Shown here in pieces: positions 1 through 8,772 of a stretch of DNA of 64,000 nucleotides. Both the position numbers and the translations under genes were made by a program. How positions within the stretch are numbered: the stretch's first letter is position 1; every line of letters starts with the position of its first letter. Below the pieces are notes generated by a model, which saw nothing but the letters and a program-made list of their open reading frames with translations, did not search any database and was not told the origin of the DNA. The DNA is from CAVONB01 sp963697205 (GTDB taxonomy: Bacteria > Pseudomonadota > Alphaproteobacteria > Rhizobiales > Hyphomicrobiaceae): contig CAVONB010000015.1 in assembly GCA_963697205.1 (NCBI GenBank), positions 124,001-188,000 on the forward strand, read 5' to 3'.

Positions 1-1668
1 GAGCTGCCGGTCTACGTCGCCAACTTCATCCTGATGGACTACGGAACGGGCGCGATCTTCGGCTGCCCCTCCGGCGACCAGCGCGACATCGAGTTCGCGC
101 GCACCTATGGCCTGCCGGTCGTGCCGGTCGTGGTTCCTGCCGAAGAGGCGCGGCGCGGCAGCGTGCTCGATGCCATCGCAGCCGGCACGGCCTATGCCGA
201 AGACGGCGTCATGATCAATTCCAGGTTCCTCGACGGGCTCGACACCAAGGCCGCGTTCGACGCGGTGGCGGCAAAGCTCGAGGGCGCCAAATTCGACGGC
301 AAGCCGGTCGGCCAACGCAAGATCAACTATCGCCTGCGGGACTGGGGCATCTCGCGCCAGCGCTACTGGGGCTGCCCGATTCCGGTCATCCATTGCGAGG
401 CGTGTGGCGTGGTGCCGGTGCCGGAAGTCGACCTGCCGGTGCGGCTGCCCGACGATGTGACCTTCGACAAGCCGGGCAACCCGCTCGACCGGCATCCGAC
501 GTGGGGCAAGGTTTCGTGCCCGACGTGCGGCAAGCCGGCCCGGCGCGAGACGGACACGATGGATACGTTCGTGGATTCCTCATGGTACTTCGTGCGCTTC
601 ACAGCGCCAGACGCCAAAGGCCCGAGCGACATCAATGCGGCCAGCTACTGGCTGCCGGTCGACCAGTACATCGGCGGCATCGAGCATGCGATCCTACATC
701 TGCTCTACTCGCGCTTCTTTGCCCGCGCGATGGTGGAGACCGGGCATCTGCCGCAGGGCGTGAAGGAGCCGTTCGCGGCGCTATTCACGCAAGGCATGGT
801 GACTCACGAGACCTATCGCGGCGCGAACGGGCAGTGGATGCTGCCCGGCGATGTGCGTTTCGAGGGCGAGGGCGACGCGCGACGCGCGTTCGACATCAAG
901 AGCGGGACCAAAGTCGAGATCGGCGCCATCGAGAAGATGTCGAAATCGAAGAAGAATCTCGTCGATCCCGACGACATCATCCAGGAGTACGGCGCGGACT
1001 GCGCGCGCTGGTTCATGCTGTCCGACAGCCCACCGGAGCGCGACCTGATCTGGACGGAGGCCGGCGTGGCGGGTGCCAGCCGCTTCATCCAGAGAGTGTG
1101 GCGCATCACCAACGCCGTCGCGGATGGCGGCGGGGCTGCCAAGGACGCGCCCAAGCCCGGCGATTTCGGCTCGGAGGCGCTGGCCCTGAGGCGGGCCGCC
1201 CACAAGGCGCTGGACGCTGTCGGCCAGGCGATCGAGCGGCTGCGCTTCAATGTGGCGGTTGCGCAACTGTATGAGCTAACCAACACGATCACGGCCGCGC
1301 AGGGCAAGGCGGCAGCGCCGGATCTCGCATGGGCGCTGCGGGAAGCCACCGAATTTCTAGTCCAGATGATCGGCCCGATGATGCCGCATCTGGCAGAGGA
1401 ATGCTGGGCGCGGCTCGGCTACAACACCTTGATCGCCAATCAGCCCTGGCCCGCGGCGGAGGCGGCGTTGCTCGTTGACGATACGATCACCATTGCCGTA
1501 CAGGTCAATGGCAAGCGGCGTGATGAGCTGACCATTGCGCGCGGGGCGGGCAATTCCGAGATCGAGGCTCAGGCCTTGAGCCTCGAATCCGTTCAGCGGG
1601 CGCTGGAGGGACGGCCTGTCAAAAAGGTCATCGTGGTGCCGCAGAGGATCGTGAATGTCGTCGCGTGA
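1..1668 (+). CDS. leuS: Leucyl-tRNA synthetase, 5' end outside window
   Basis: Class Ia leucyl-tRNA synthetase, which charges tRNA-Leu in the cytoplasm. The frame is open from base 1, so the first part of the gene lies outside the window; 555 residues remain. The visible part begins in the CP1 editing domain (MDYGTGAIFGCP then DQRD, bases 34-90). It then shows the cysteine pairs of the zinc-binding insertion (CEAC near base 397, CPTC near base 519), the KMSKS catalytic loop (EKMSKSKKN, bases 931-957), the anticodon-binding helical domain and the usual C-terminal appendix ending about VVPQRIVNVVA. Its stop lies inside lptE, an overlap of 14 bases, and holA follows, so leuS-lptE-holA is read as one operon. 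Identification is secure from the motifs. Confidence 0.97.
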   Translation, partial: ELPVYVANFILMDYGTGAIFGCPSGDQRDIEFARTYGLPVVPVVVPAEEARRGSVLDAIAAGTAYAEDGVMINSRFLDGLDTKAAFDAVAAKLEGAKFDGKPVGQRKINYRLRDWGISRQRYWGCPIPVIHCEACGVVPVPEVDLPVRLPDDVTFDKPGNPLDRHPTWGKVSCPTCGKPARRETDTMDTFVDSSWYFVRFTAPDAKGPSDINAASYWLPVDQYIGGIEHAILHLLYSRFFARAMVETGHLPQGVKEPFAALFTQGMVTHETYRGANGQWMLPGDVRFEGEGDARRAFDIKSGTKVEIGAIEKMSKSKKNLVDPDDIIQEYGADCARWFMLSDSPPERDLIWTEAGVAGASRFIQRVWRITNAVADGGGAAKDAPKPGDFGSEALALRRAAHKALDAVGQAIERLRFNVAVAQLYELTNTITAAQGKAAAPDLAWALREATEFLVQMIGPMMPHLAEECWARLGYNTLIANQPWPAAEAALLVDDTITIAVQVNGKRRDELTIARGAGNSEIEAQALSLESVQRALEGRPVKKVIVVPQRIVNVVA

Positions 1669-2221
1669 TGCCGACGCTACCGAGAAGCGAGACGCCGTGG
1701 GCCGCAGGGCGGTCCTCGGGGCGCTCGTTGCTGCGCTGGCCGCACCGGTGCTGTCGGCTTGCGGGAACGGCGGTTTCCGGCCGATTTATGCCACCGGCGC
1801 GTTCGATGGCTCGGATGTCGACAAGAAGCTCGCGCTGGTGAAGGTCAACACCATTCCGGGGCGTGTCGGCCAACGCATCCGCAACGAACTGATCTTCCAG
1901 ACGACCGGCGGCAGCGATCCGATCCCGCCGGCCTACTCGCTCGACATCGCCATCCGCGAGTCCGTGACGGCGACACTGATCAAGTCCGACGGCGACTCTC
2001 TTGGCCAGGTCTACAACCTGGACGCCGCCTTCCGGCTCACCGATCTCAGGACGAAGACGACGGTGCTCGAAGGCACCAGCTACGGCCGCTCGGGCTTCGA
2101 GCGTGTCACGTCGAGCTTCGCGAACGTGCGGGCGCGCGAGAACGCTGAGAACCGCGCCGCCAAGCTCGTGGCCAACGAGATGCGCGCCCGGCTGTCGGCA
2201 TATCTGTCCACCTCCACCTGA
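1655..2221 (+). CDS. lptE: LPS-assembly lipoprotein LptE
   Basis: Small outer-membrane lipoprotein of 188 residues that plugs the LptD barrel during lipopolysaccharide export. The N-terminus has a twin arginine, a hydrophobic stretch and a lipobox (VLSAC, with Cys36 as the lipidation site). The segment GFRPIYA just after the Cys is typical of the family (RPLY-like). The start ATG overlaps the leuS 3' end in another frame, and the leuS-lptE-holA order is conserved in alphaproteobacteria, which supports the assignment despite weak sequence conservation in this family. Translational coupling to leuS is likely from the overlap. Confidence 0.88.
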   Translation: MSSRDADATEKRDAVGRRAVLGALVAALAAPVLSACGNGGFRPIYATGAFDGSDVDKKLALVKVNTIPGRVGQRIRNELIFQTTGGSDPIPPAYSLDIAIRESVTATLIKSDGDSLGQVYNLDAAFRLTDLRTKTTVLEGTSYGRSGFERVTSSFANVRARENAENRAAKLVANEMRARLSAYLSTST

Positions 2222-2233
2222 TCCGGCGCCGCC

Positions 2234-3301
2234 ATGGTCGCCATCAAGACGCAGCAGGCAGCGGGCTTCATCAAGACGCCCGATCCCAAGTGTGTGGCCG
2301 TGCTGGTGTTCGGCACGGACGTGGGGCTCGTATCGGAGCGCGCATCCGCCGTCGCGAAGGCCGTGGCTGCGCGCGACCAGGGCGAGATCATCCGAATCGA
2401 AGAGATCGATCTGGAGACCGACCCCGATCGACTTGCGGTTGAACTCCAGACGATGCCGATGTTCGGCGGCAGACAGGTCGTGCGCACGACCGCGGGCCGC
2501 AAGATCAACGCGGCCATGCTGAAGCCGCTGCTGGAGGGCGGCACGCTGGCGGGAACACTGGTGGTCGAAGCCGGCAACCTGCGTGCGGACGAAGGCCTTA
2601 GGTCGCTGTTCGAGAAGTCCGCCACGGCCGCCGCCATCGCCTGTTATCCCGACGAGGCGCGCGAACTCGACGCGGTGGTGCGAGAGGTGCTGGGCGCGGC
2701 CAAGCTCGACATCTCGCCGGAGGCCAAGGAACTTTTGCTGACACGTCTCGGCGCCGACCGGGCCCTGTCGCGCAACGAGATCGAGAAGCTCGCGCTCTAC
2801 GCCCGCGGCAAAGCCCGGATCGAGATCGACGACGTCGACGCGATCGTGGGAGACGCGGCGGAGCTCGCGGTCGACCGCGTGGTGATGGCGGCGTTCGGCG
2901 GGCGGCTCGGCCAGGCGCTCGAGGAACTCGACCGGGCGCAGGCGTCTGGGGAGAGCGTGCAGACGGTCGTGCTGGCCATGGAGCGGTATCTGCACCGGCT
3001 ACATCGTGTCCGGCAGGCGATGGATTCCGGCCGCGGGCTGGAGGACGCGCTGCGGGGAACCCGGCCGCCGCTGCATTTCAAGGCGCGCCCCGCCTTCGAG
3101 GGGCATCTGAGGACATGGCGCGCGACGCGGCTGGATGCCGCGCAGCGCCTGGTGGCGGCGACCGTCAAGGAGACGCGGCTTTCTGGCCATCTCGAGACGC
3201 CGCTGGCGGAGCGCCTGATCATGAATATCGCGCGGCTGTCGGGCGCGGCCGGCGACGGCACCGGTGGCGCAGGCGGGGCCGGGGCCCGCGCCCGACGCTA
3301 G
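2234..3301 (+). CDS. holA: DNA polymerase III delta subunit
   Basis: 355-residue delta subunit of the clamp loader, which opens the beta sliding clamp. It starts 12 bases after the lptE stop. The sequence follows the family pattern: an N-terminal AAA-like domain that contacts the clamp (VLVFGTDVGLVSERA, then an FGGRQVVRT segment), a middle lid region rich in charged helices (RNEIEKLALYARGK) and a C-terminal collar domain (RYLHRLHRVRQAMDSG). No nucleotide-binding P-loop is seen, as expected for delta. The C-terminal tail is Gly/Ala/Arg rich and probably disordered. Third gene of the leuS-lptE-holA unit. Confidence 0.92.
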   Translation: MVAIKTQQAAGFIKTPDPKCVAVLVFGTDVGLVSERASAVAKAVAARDQGEIIRIEEIDLETDPDRLAVELQTMPMFGGRQVVRTTAGRKINAAMLKPLLEGGTLAGTLVVEAGNLRADEGLRSLFEKSATAAAIACYPDEARELDAVVREVLGAAKLDISPEAKELLLTRLGADRALSRNEIEKLALYARGKARIEIDDVDAIVGDAAELAVDRVVMAAFGGRLGQALEELDRAQASGESVQTVVLAMERYLHRLHRVRQAMDSGRGLEDALRGTRPPLHFKARPAFEGHLRTWRATRLDAAQRLVAATVKETRLSGHLETPLAERLIMNIARLSGAAGDGTGGAGGAGARARR

Positions 3302-3449
3302 TCTTCGCGGTCGCGGCAGAGTCTATCGCTCTTGGTGCCTCGCATGACGGGTCCTGGCGTCGCGGTGGCGGGTTGCCCGTCGGTGCGATCTGCCTATAGT
3401 GCCGCCCTTCCCCACCCATCCTTGTCAGTCACAGAAAGCGTTGCGTCCC

Positions 3450-4448
3450 ATGAGTACCACCCGTTTCGACGTCGTCGGCATCGGCAACGCCATCGTCGAC
3501 ATCATCGGCCGTTGCGACGACGCCTTCCTTGCGCGTCACGGGGCAGCCAAGGGCGGCATGCGGCTGGTCGAGGCCGACGCAGTCAAGTCGCTTTACAGCG
3601 AGATGGGGCCGGCGGTGGAAATCTCCGGCGGCTCGGCGGCGAACACGATGGTCGGTGTCGCGTCGTTCGGCGGCCGGGCGGCCTTCATCGGCAAAGTGGC
3701 CGATGACGAGTTCGGCCACATCTTCGCCCACGACATTCGCGCCGCCGGCGTCACCTACGAGACGAAGCCGAAGTCGGGCGGGGCGCCCACCGCGCGCTCG
3801 CTGATCCTCGTCACGCCCGACGGCGAGCGGACCATGAACACGTTCCTCGGCGTCAGCCCGGAACTGGATCATGGCGAGGTTGACCCCAAGCTGATCGAGG
3901 CCGCGGCCATCTGCTATCTCGAGGGCTACCTGTTCGACCGGCCGGAGGCGAAGGCGGCGTTCCGGCAGGCGGCAACGATTGCAACCAAGGCCGGCGGCAA
4001 GGTCGCGCTGACGCTGTCGGACGCTTTCTGTGTCGACCGCCACCGCGCGGAGTTCCTGGAGCTGATCCGCTCGTCGGTCGACATCCTGTTCGCCAACGAA
4101 GCAGAGATCACCTCGCTCTACGAGACAAAGAGCTTCGAGGAAGCGGCGAGCAAGGTTCGCCGCGACACGTCGTTCGCCGTGCTGACCCGCAGCGCCAAGG
4201 GTTCGCTGATCCTGACGGGCGACACCCAGACGCTGGTGGCCGCCAAGCCTGTCGCCCAGGTCGAGGACACGACGGGGGCCGGCGACCTCTATGCGGCCGG
4301 CTTCCTTTATGGCCTGTCGCAGGGTGCAACGGTCGAGCGGGCCGGGCAGCTCGGCAGCCTCGCCGCCGCCGAGATCATAAGCCACGTCGGGGCACGGCCG
4401 GAGGCGTCGCTTGCCAAACTGGCGCGCGAGGCCGGCCTGATCGACTGA
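3450..4448 (+). CDS. PfkB-family carbohydrate/adenosine kinase
   Basis: 332-residue ribokinase-fold kinase. The N-terminal substrate region reads VVGIGNAIVDII and the first PfkB signature is GGSAANTMVGVASFGG. Near the C-terminus is the ATP/anion-hole signature DTTGAGDLYAAG, whose Asp is the catalytic base. In alphaproteobacteria this close relative is usually annotated as adenosine kinase, but other sugar or nucleoside substrates cannot be excluded from sequence. The start at 3450 (MSTTRFDV) is chosen because an upstream in-frame ATG at 3399 would add 17 unconserved residues and an AGAAAG sequence lies just before 3450. It stands alone, about 150 bases after holA, followed by a hairpin. Confidence 0.88.
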   Translation: MSTTRFDVVGIGNAIVDIIGRCDDAFLARHGAAKGGMRLVEADAVKSLYSEMGPAVEISGGSAANTMVGVASFGGRAAFIGKVADDEFGHIFAHDIRAAGVTYETKPKSGGAPTARSLILVTPDGERTMNTFLGVSPELDHGEVDPKLIEAAAICYLEGYLFDRPEAKAAFRQAATIATKAGGKVALTLSDAFCVDRHRAEFLELIRSSVDILFANEAEITSLYETKSFEEAASKVRRDTSFAVLTRSAKGSLILTGDTQTLVAAKPVAQVEDTTGAGDLYAAGFLYGLSQGATVERAGQLGSLAAAEIISHVGARPEASLAKLAREAGLID

Positions 4449-4489
4449 GCACCGGGGACGCTGCTTTTTATTCCCAATATCCGCGAAAT

Positions 4490-4512
4490 GAACGAGGCCA
4501 GGGGCCTCGTTC
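4490..4512 (+). terminator. Hairpin after PfkB kinase gene
   Basis: Perfect 10-bp inverted repeat GAACGAGGCC / GGCCTCGTTC with a 3-base loop, 41 bases after the kinase stop. There is no immediate U-run (a TTTT follows about 14 bases later), so it may be a weak or factor-dependent terminator or an mRNA-stabilising hairpin. The rest of the 4449-4747 gap is AT-richer than its surroundings and holds no gene I can support. Confidence 0.5.
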
Positions 4513-4747
4513 AACACGGTCTGGTTTTCTCGTTTGAACCAATTGAACAGAATAGTTGCCGCTAAAATCCGATCCTTTTTATGATCATTGCCGATGCAAT
4601 GATGCCGGAATGCGCTTCTCGATAGTGCAAAATCACAACAAAACCAGCTTGTTGCAGACGAAACCTCATTTCCGATCCATTATTCTCCCTGGAAATGATG
4701 GCAAATCACCGCCACAGTCATTGTCAGTTTCGATTCGCAGATGATGG

Positions 4748-5338
4748 ATGACGATGGGCTTCGAATCGCAATCCCGCAGAGGACGGCCGAAAGGCAGCGG
4801 GATCGATGACACCGCGATGCTGGCGCAGATTGCCGAGCTGATTGCTGCCAATCCGGACCTGAAGCCGACGACCGCGATCCGTGCGCTTGGCATCGAGGAC
4901 CCGTCCGTGATCCGCCGGCTGCGCGACAAGCTCAAGGGTTCCGAGCTTTCCGCTGCACCCGCGCTGGCAAGCGCTTCTTATCCCGTTCCCAGCCGCACGC
5001 CCCGCACAATGGCCGCCGCTGTCGCCAATGACGACGACGCCATCCGCGAGACGCCTCGGCTTCGCGTTGTTTCTGAGACCACCACCGACAGTGCGCGTAG
5101 CGGTCCCGTCGTCTCGTCCCTGACGCCTGCAGCCAGTCTCCTGGTGCCGCTGATGGCGTTCTGGCTCGATGTGGGGTTCCGTGCCGCGTCCGTGGCGCTG
5201 GAGGTCCAGCAGGCGGCCGTGATGCATTGGGTGCGCACACCCGTCGTCGCTACCGTCATTCGTCAGCAGATCGCGTTCAATGAGCTCGCCGTTGCTCAGC
5301 TGTTGCCGGCTTTTCCCCGAGCCAGCACCAAATCCTGA
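4748..5338 (+). CDS. Hypothetical protein with AT-hook-like N-terminus
   Basis: 196 residues, family not recognised. The N-terminus carries an AT-hook-like basic motif (RRGRPKGSG, residues about 9-17). A segment resembling a small helix-turn-helix follows (PTTAIRALGIEDPSVIRRLR, about 37-56), then a Ser/Thr/Pro-rich linker, then a C-terminal amphipathic to hydrophobic region (LLVPLMAFWLDVGF; VVATVIRQQIAFNELAVAQL) reminiscent of small granule-associated or phasin-like helices. DNA binding at the N-terminus is an inference from the RGRP core. ATGs at 4748 and 4754 are both possible starts. It is a single-gene unit with a strong terminator behind it and AT-rich DNA in front. Confidence 0.7.
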   Translation: MTMGFESQSRRGRPKGSGIDDTAMLAQIAELIAANPDLKPTTAIRALGIEDPSVIRRLRDKLKGSELSAAPALASASYPVPSRTPRTMAAAVANDDDAIRETPRLRVVSETTTDSARSGPVVSSLTPAASLLVPLMAFWLDVGFRAASVALEVQQAAVMHWVRTPVVATVIRQQIAFNELAVAQLLPAFPRASTKS

Positions 5339-5380
5339 GCCGCCGCGCTCCGCCTACCCACTACCCAGAGCACGCCGACT

Positions 5381-5416
5381 GAGGGGCCGTCTTACGATAG
5401 ACGGCCTCTTTTTTTA
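5381..5416 (+). terminator. Intrinsic terminator
   Basis: GC-rich stem (GAGGGGCCGTCT pairing with AGACGGCCTC, two bases bulged, loop TACGAT) followed directly by eight T residues. This is a classic Rho-independent terminator, 43 bases after the AT-hook-like hypothetical gene. Confidence 0.88.
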
Positions 5417-5531
5417 TTGGTGCTGGCGACTCCCCTTCGCGGAGCCCGCCGCCAGCACGATGCTGCGCCCTCGGAGAGGGGCAAGGCGTGGGCGGTGGGA
5501 TGATAGCGCGAGGCGCGGTTGGACAGGCGCG

Positions 5532-6531
5532 TCAGATCTTGCGCAGGGCCACGCTTTCAATGGCGTGATCGGCGCCTTTCGTCAGGATCAGGCGGGCGCG
5601 CCGGCGGGTGGGGAGGATATTTTCCTCCAGATTGCGCAAGTTGATCGTCCGCCAGATGTCGAGGGCGCGGGCCTGGGCTTCCTCATTCGACAGGCTGGCA
5701 TAGCGGTGGAAGTAGGCGCCGGGGTCGCGGAAGGCGGTATTGCGCAAGCGCATGAAGCGCGTGATGTACCAGCGCTCGATGAGGTCGGCGTCCGCATCGA
5801 GGTAGATCGAGAAATCGAAGAAGTCCGACACGAACGGGATCGCCTCTCCGCCCTTCGGCAGGCGCGCGGGCTGCAGGACGTTCAGGCCCTCGACGATCAG
5901 GATGTCGGGCTTGTCGACCACAACCTTCTGGCTCGGGAGGATGTCGTAATGGAAGTGGGAATAGACCGGCGCCTCGACTTGACCGCGGCCGGATTTGACG
6001 TCGGCCAGGAAATGTCAAAAGCCGCGTGGAATCGAAGCTTTCTGGGAATCCCTTGCGGTTCATCAGCCCGCGCCGCTCCAACTCGGCATTCGGCAGCAGG
6101 AAGCCATCGGTCGTGATCAGGTCGACGCGCGGGTGATCCGGCCAGCGCGCCAGCAGCGCCTTCAGCACGCGCGCCGTCGTGCTCTTGCCGACGGCGACGG
6201 AGCCGGCGACGCCGAGGATGAACGGGACCTTGCCATTCTGGCGGCCGAGGAAGCGACCGGTCACGGCATCGAGTTCCTGCGCGGCAGCGACGTAGAGGTT
6301 CAGCAGCCGCGACATCGGCAGGTAGATCTGCTCGACCTCCGCCATCGACAGCTCTTCGATAATGCCGGACAACGATTGCAGATCGCGCGGCACCAAGGTC
6401 ATGGGCGTGTCGGCACGCAGCTTGGCCCACTCGTCGCGCGAGAAGGTCTGGTAGGGCGAAAACTGCAAGTCGGGTTTCGCTGCGGGCATAGGGTCGCTCT
6501 GATCACGCGGCGGCGGCGCGGCGATGGTCAT
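5532..6531 (-). pseudogene. coaA: Pantothenate kinase CoaA, one frameshift
   Basis: Type I (prokaryotic) pantothenate kinase, first step of coenzyme A synthesis. The N-terminal part (6531 down to about 6010) carries the P-loop GVAGSVAVGKST and the segment ITTDGFLLPN. The C-terminal part, in another frame (down to 5532), carries KPDILIVEGLNVLQ and the end ESVALRKI. Near 6010-6012 the plus strand reads AAA where AA would keep the frame: deleting one base restores LLTFLADVKSG and an uninterrupted 332-residue protein of family length. The start ATG overlaps the hisE stop (ATGA), so hisE-coaA are coupled. Either a real one-base insertion or, more likely given seven others in this window, an assembly error. 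Confidence 0.88.
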
Positions 6532-6863
6532 GGCGCCGTCCGCCGGGCCTTCTCGACGAGACCGGAGGTGCCCATGCGCCCTTCCAGCACCGCCAGCACG
6601 TCGGCAAGCGCCACGTCACGCGCCTCGAGCAGCACGAGCAGATGGTAGAGCACGTCGGCGGCCTCGGCAGTCAACTCGTCCTTGCCCTCGGATACGCCCG
6701 CGATGACGGCTTCCGCGGCTTCCTCGGCAAACTTCTTCGCGCAGCGGGCCGGGCCCGCGTCGAGCAGTTGGCGCGTATAGGAGGATCCCGCAGTCTCGGA
6801 CCGGCGCGCCTTGATGGTGGCGGCCAGCCGCAGCAATACTTCGCTGCGTTCAGGATCGGTCAT
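6528..6863 (-). CDS. hisE: Phosphoribosyl-ATP pyrophosphatase
   Basis: 111-residue MazG-fold enzyme that hydrolyses phosphoribosyl-ATP to phosphoribosyl-AMP, the second step of histidine synthesis. It shows the metal-binding helices KFAEEAAEAVIAG and ELTAEAADVLYHLLVLL. The start at 6863 (MTDPERSEVL) fits the family length; a longer frame to 6932 adds unconserved residues. Its stop overlaps the coaA start. Usually hisE follows hisF in this order, but here parB lies upstream, so the his cluster is broken at this point. Confidence 0.93.
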   Translation of the reverse strand: MTDPERSEVLLRLAATIKARRSETAGSSYTRQLLDAGPARCAKKFAEEAAEAVIAGVSEGKDELTAEAADVLYHLLVLLEARDVALADVLAVLEGRMGTSGLVEKARRTAP

Positions 6864-6985
6864 GGCACGGCCTCCGCGCGTCTCGAATGGCGGCGACCAT
6901 GAGCAAGGCCGTCGCCCCCCGTCAAGGCACACTGCGGCACCAGCGTGAACACCCCCGCACGCCTGCCATGTCCGTCGAGGGCGCC

Positions 6986-7873
6986 TCAGCCCGAGGGCAC
7001 ACCGGTCAGCCGCAGGCGGATATAGTCGAGCTGGTCGTAATTGCCGTACTTGATGATGAGGTTGCCGCTCTCGCCCGATCCGCGCTTGATCTCCACCTTC
7101 AGCCCGAGCGCATCCGACAGCTCTTTCTCGAAAGCCTTGGTGTCGGGGTCCTTCTCGCGTGGGCGACGGGGCATGCCGATGGGTCCGCCCAGATCGGTTC
7201 CCGCCTGGACCATGGCCTCGACCTCACGGACGTTAAGGTCGTCGGCGATGATGCGCTCCGCGAGCAACCTGGCGTCGTCCCGGCCGATCAGGGCGCGCGC
7301 GTGGCCGGCGGTGAGGCGGCCCTGCTGCACCATCGTCTGCACCTCCTCCGGCAACTTCAGAAGGCGCAACGTGTTGGCAACGTGACTTCTACTTTTTCCA
7401 ATAATTTCTGATAGTTGCTCTTGAGAATAGCCAAACCTCTCGACTAGGTCGCGATAGCCAGAGGCCTCTTCGATGGCGTTCAGGTCGGCACGCTGGACGT
7501 TCTCGATGATGGCGAGCTCGAGCGTTTCGCGATCGTCGAGCACGCGCACGATGACGGGAACGCTGGCGAGGCCCGCCAACTGCGATGCACGCCAGCGCCG
7601 CTCACCGGCGACGATTTCATAGCCGCCAGTCTCGGGATCGGGCCGAACGACGATCGGCTGCACCAGCCCCTTGGTGCGGATGGATTCGGCCAGCTCGGCC
7701 AGCTCGTCCTGGCGGAACTCCTTGCGCGGATTGAGCCTGCCGCCGCGGACCTGATCGATCGCCACCACGCGCTGCTCGCCCTCGGGCGGCAGTCGCATGG
7801 CCGTTTGCGGCGGCTCGCCGATCAACGAGGCGAGGCCACGACCAAGTCGGCTCTTGGGCAGGGGTACACTCAT
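6986..7873 (-). CDS. parB: Chromosome-partitioning protein ParB
   Basis: 295-residue CTP-dependent DNA clamp that loads at parS and spreads to organise the origin region. The order is: N-terminal ParA-interacting peptide (KSRLGRGLASLIGE), ParB/Srx CTP-binding domain with GERRWRASQ and ENVQRADLN, helix-turn-helix for parS (EQLSEIIGKSRSHVANTLRL), and C-terminal dimerisation domain. The start at 7873 (MSVPLPK) is preferred over 7903 because GAGAGGGA lies 10 bases upstream. It is downstream of parA, 65 bases apart, on the same strand. Four matching parS sites occur within 7 kb. Confidence 0.97.
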   Translation of the reverse strand: MSVPLPKSRLGRGLASLIGEPPQTAMRLPPEGEQRVVAIDQVRGGRLNPRKEFRQDELAELAESIRTKGLVQPIVVRPDPETGGYEIVAGERRWRASQLAGLASVPVIVRVLDDRETLELAIIENVQRADLNAIEEASGYRDLVERFGYSQEQLSEIIGKSRSHVANTLRLLKLPEEVQTMVQQGRLTAGHARALIGRDDARLLAERIIADDLNVREVEAMVQAGTDLGGPIGMPRRPREKDPDTKAFEKELSDALGLKVEIKRGSGESGNLIIKYGNYDQLDYIRLRLTGVPSG

Positions 7874-7938
7874 GTGGGTCGCAGTCCCTCTCACAGTCGT
7901 CATACAGGCTCAACGCTCATCACGCGTCGCATGGTCCC

Positions 7939-8772
7939 TCAGGCGGCCTTAATCAGCCGCTCGCGCTCGATGATCTCGGTGGCGAGCTGGATGTAAGCCT
8001 GGCTTCCTGCACAGTCGTAATCGTAGAGCAGCAGCGGCTTGCCATGCGACGGCGCCTCAGCTACGCGCGTGTTCCGCGGAATGACGGTCTCGTAGACCTT
8101 CGCGCCGAAGAAGCCGCGCACGTTGGCGGCGACCTCGCGCGACAGAGCCGTGCGGGCATCGTGCATCGTCAGCACGACACCTTGCAGCTCAAGGGACGGA
8201 TTGAGTGTCGCGCGGATCTGATCGATCGAATCCCTCAACTGGGAGATGCCTTCCAGGGCGAAGAATTCGCACTGCACGGGGACCAGCACGGCGTGGGCGG
8301 CTGCCAGCGCGTTGACGGTCAACAAGCTGAGCGAGGGCGGGCAATCGACCAGCACGTAGCTGAACCCAGGCTCCGATGGCCGGCTGCGCTGATGGCCGAT
8401 CAGGCGGGTGACAGCATCTCGCAGGCGAAACGGACGATCCTGCTCGCCCATCAGCTGGGTCTCCAGGCCCACCAGATCGGCGTTCGCCGGCACCACGGAG
8501 AGGCCGGGAATAGCTGTCGGCTGGGCGGCATCGATCAGGCCGCAAAGCCCGGTCATGACGTCGAAGCTGGTGCGCGCGCGGGCCTCTGGCGGAATGCCGA
8601 GGCCAGTAGAAGCGTTGCCTTGGGGATCGATGTCGAGCACCAGCACGCGCTCGCCGACAGCAGCGAGCGCGGTGCCCAAATTGATGGCCGTCGTCGTCTT
8701 GCCGACCCCGCCTTTCTGATTGGCGATGGCAAGAACGCGCAAACCGGACGTGGCACCCTGAGACTCACTCAC
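7939..8772 (-). CDS. parA: Chromosome-partitioning ATPase ParA
   Basis: 277-residue deviant-Walker ATPase of the ParA/Soj family that moves ParB-parS complexes along the nucleoid. The Walker A motif KGGVGKTTT (residues 20-28) carries the signature lysine, followed by the DIDPQGNAS motif and DCPPSLSLLT (Walker B). It starts with GTG, which overlaps the rsmG stop (GTGA), so mnmG-rsmG-parA are translationally coupled with parB following. Confidence 0.97.
   Translation of the reverse strand: MSESQGATSGLRVLAIANQKGGVGKTTTAINLGTALAAVGERVLVLDIDPQGNASTGLGIPPEARARTSFDVMTGLCGLIDAAQPTAIPGLSVVPANADLVGLETQLMGEQDRPFRLRDAVTRLIGHQRSRPSEPGFSYVLVDCPPSLSLLTVNALAAAHAVLVPVQCEFFALEGISQLRDSIDQIRATLNPSLELQGVVLTMHDARTALSREVAANVRGFFGAKVYETVIPRNTRVAEAPSHGKPLLLYDYDCAGSQAYIQLATEIIERERLIKAA

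Noticed and set aside
4556..4744. Short plus-strand open frame of 62 codons in the gap before the AT-hook-like gene
   Set aside because: No ribosome-binding site, atypical composition, no recognisable sequence; it ends where the next gene starts by chance.
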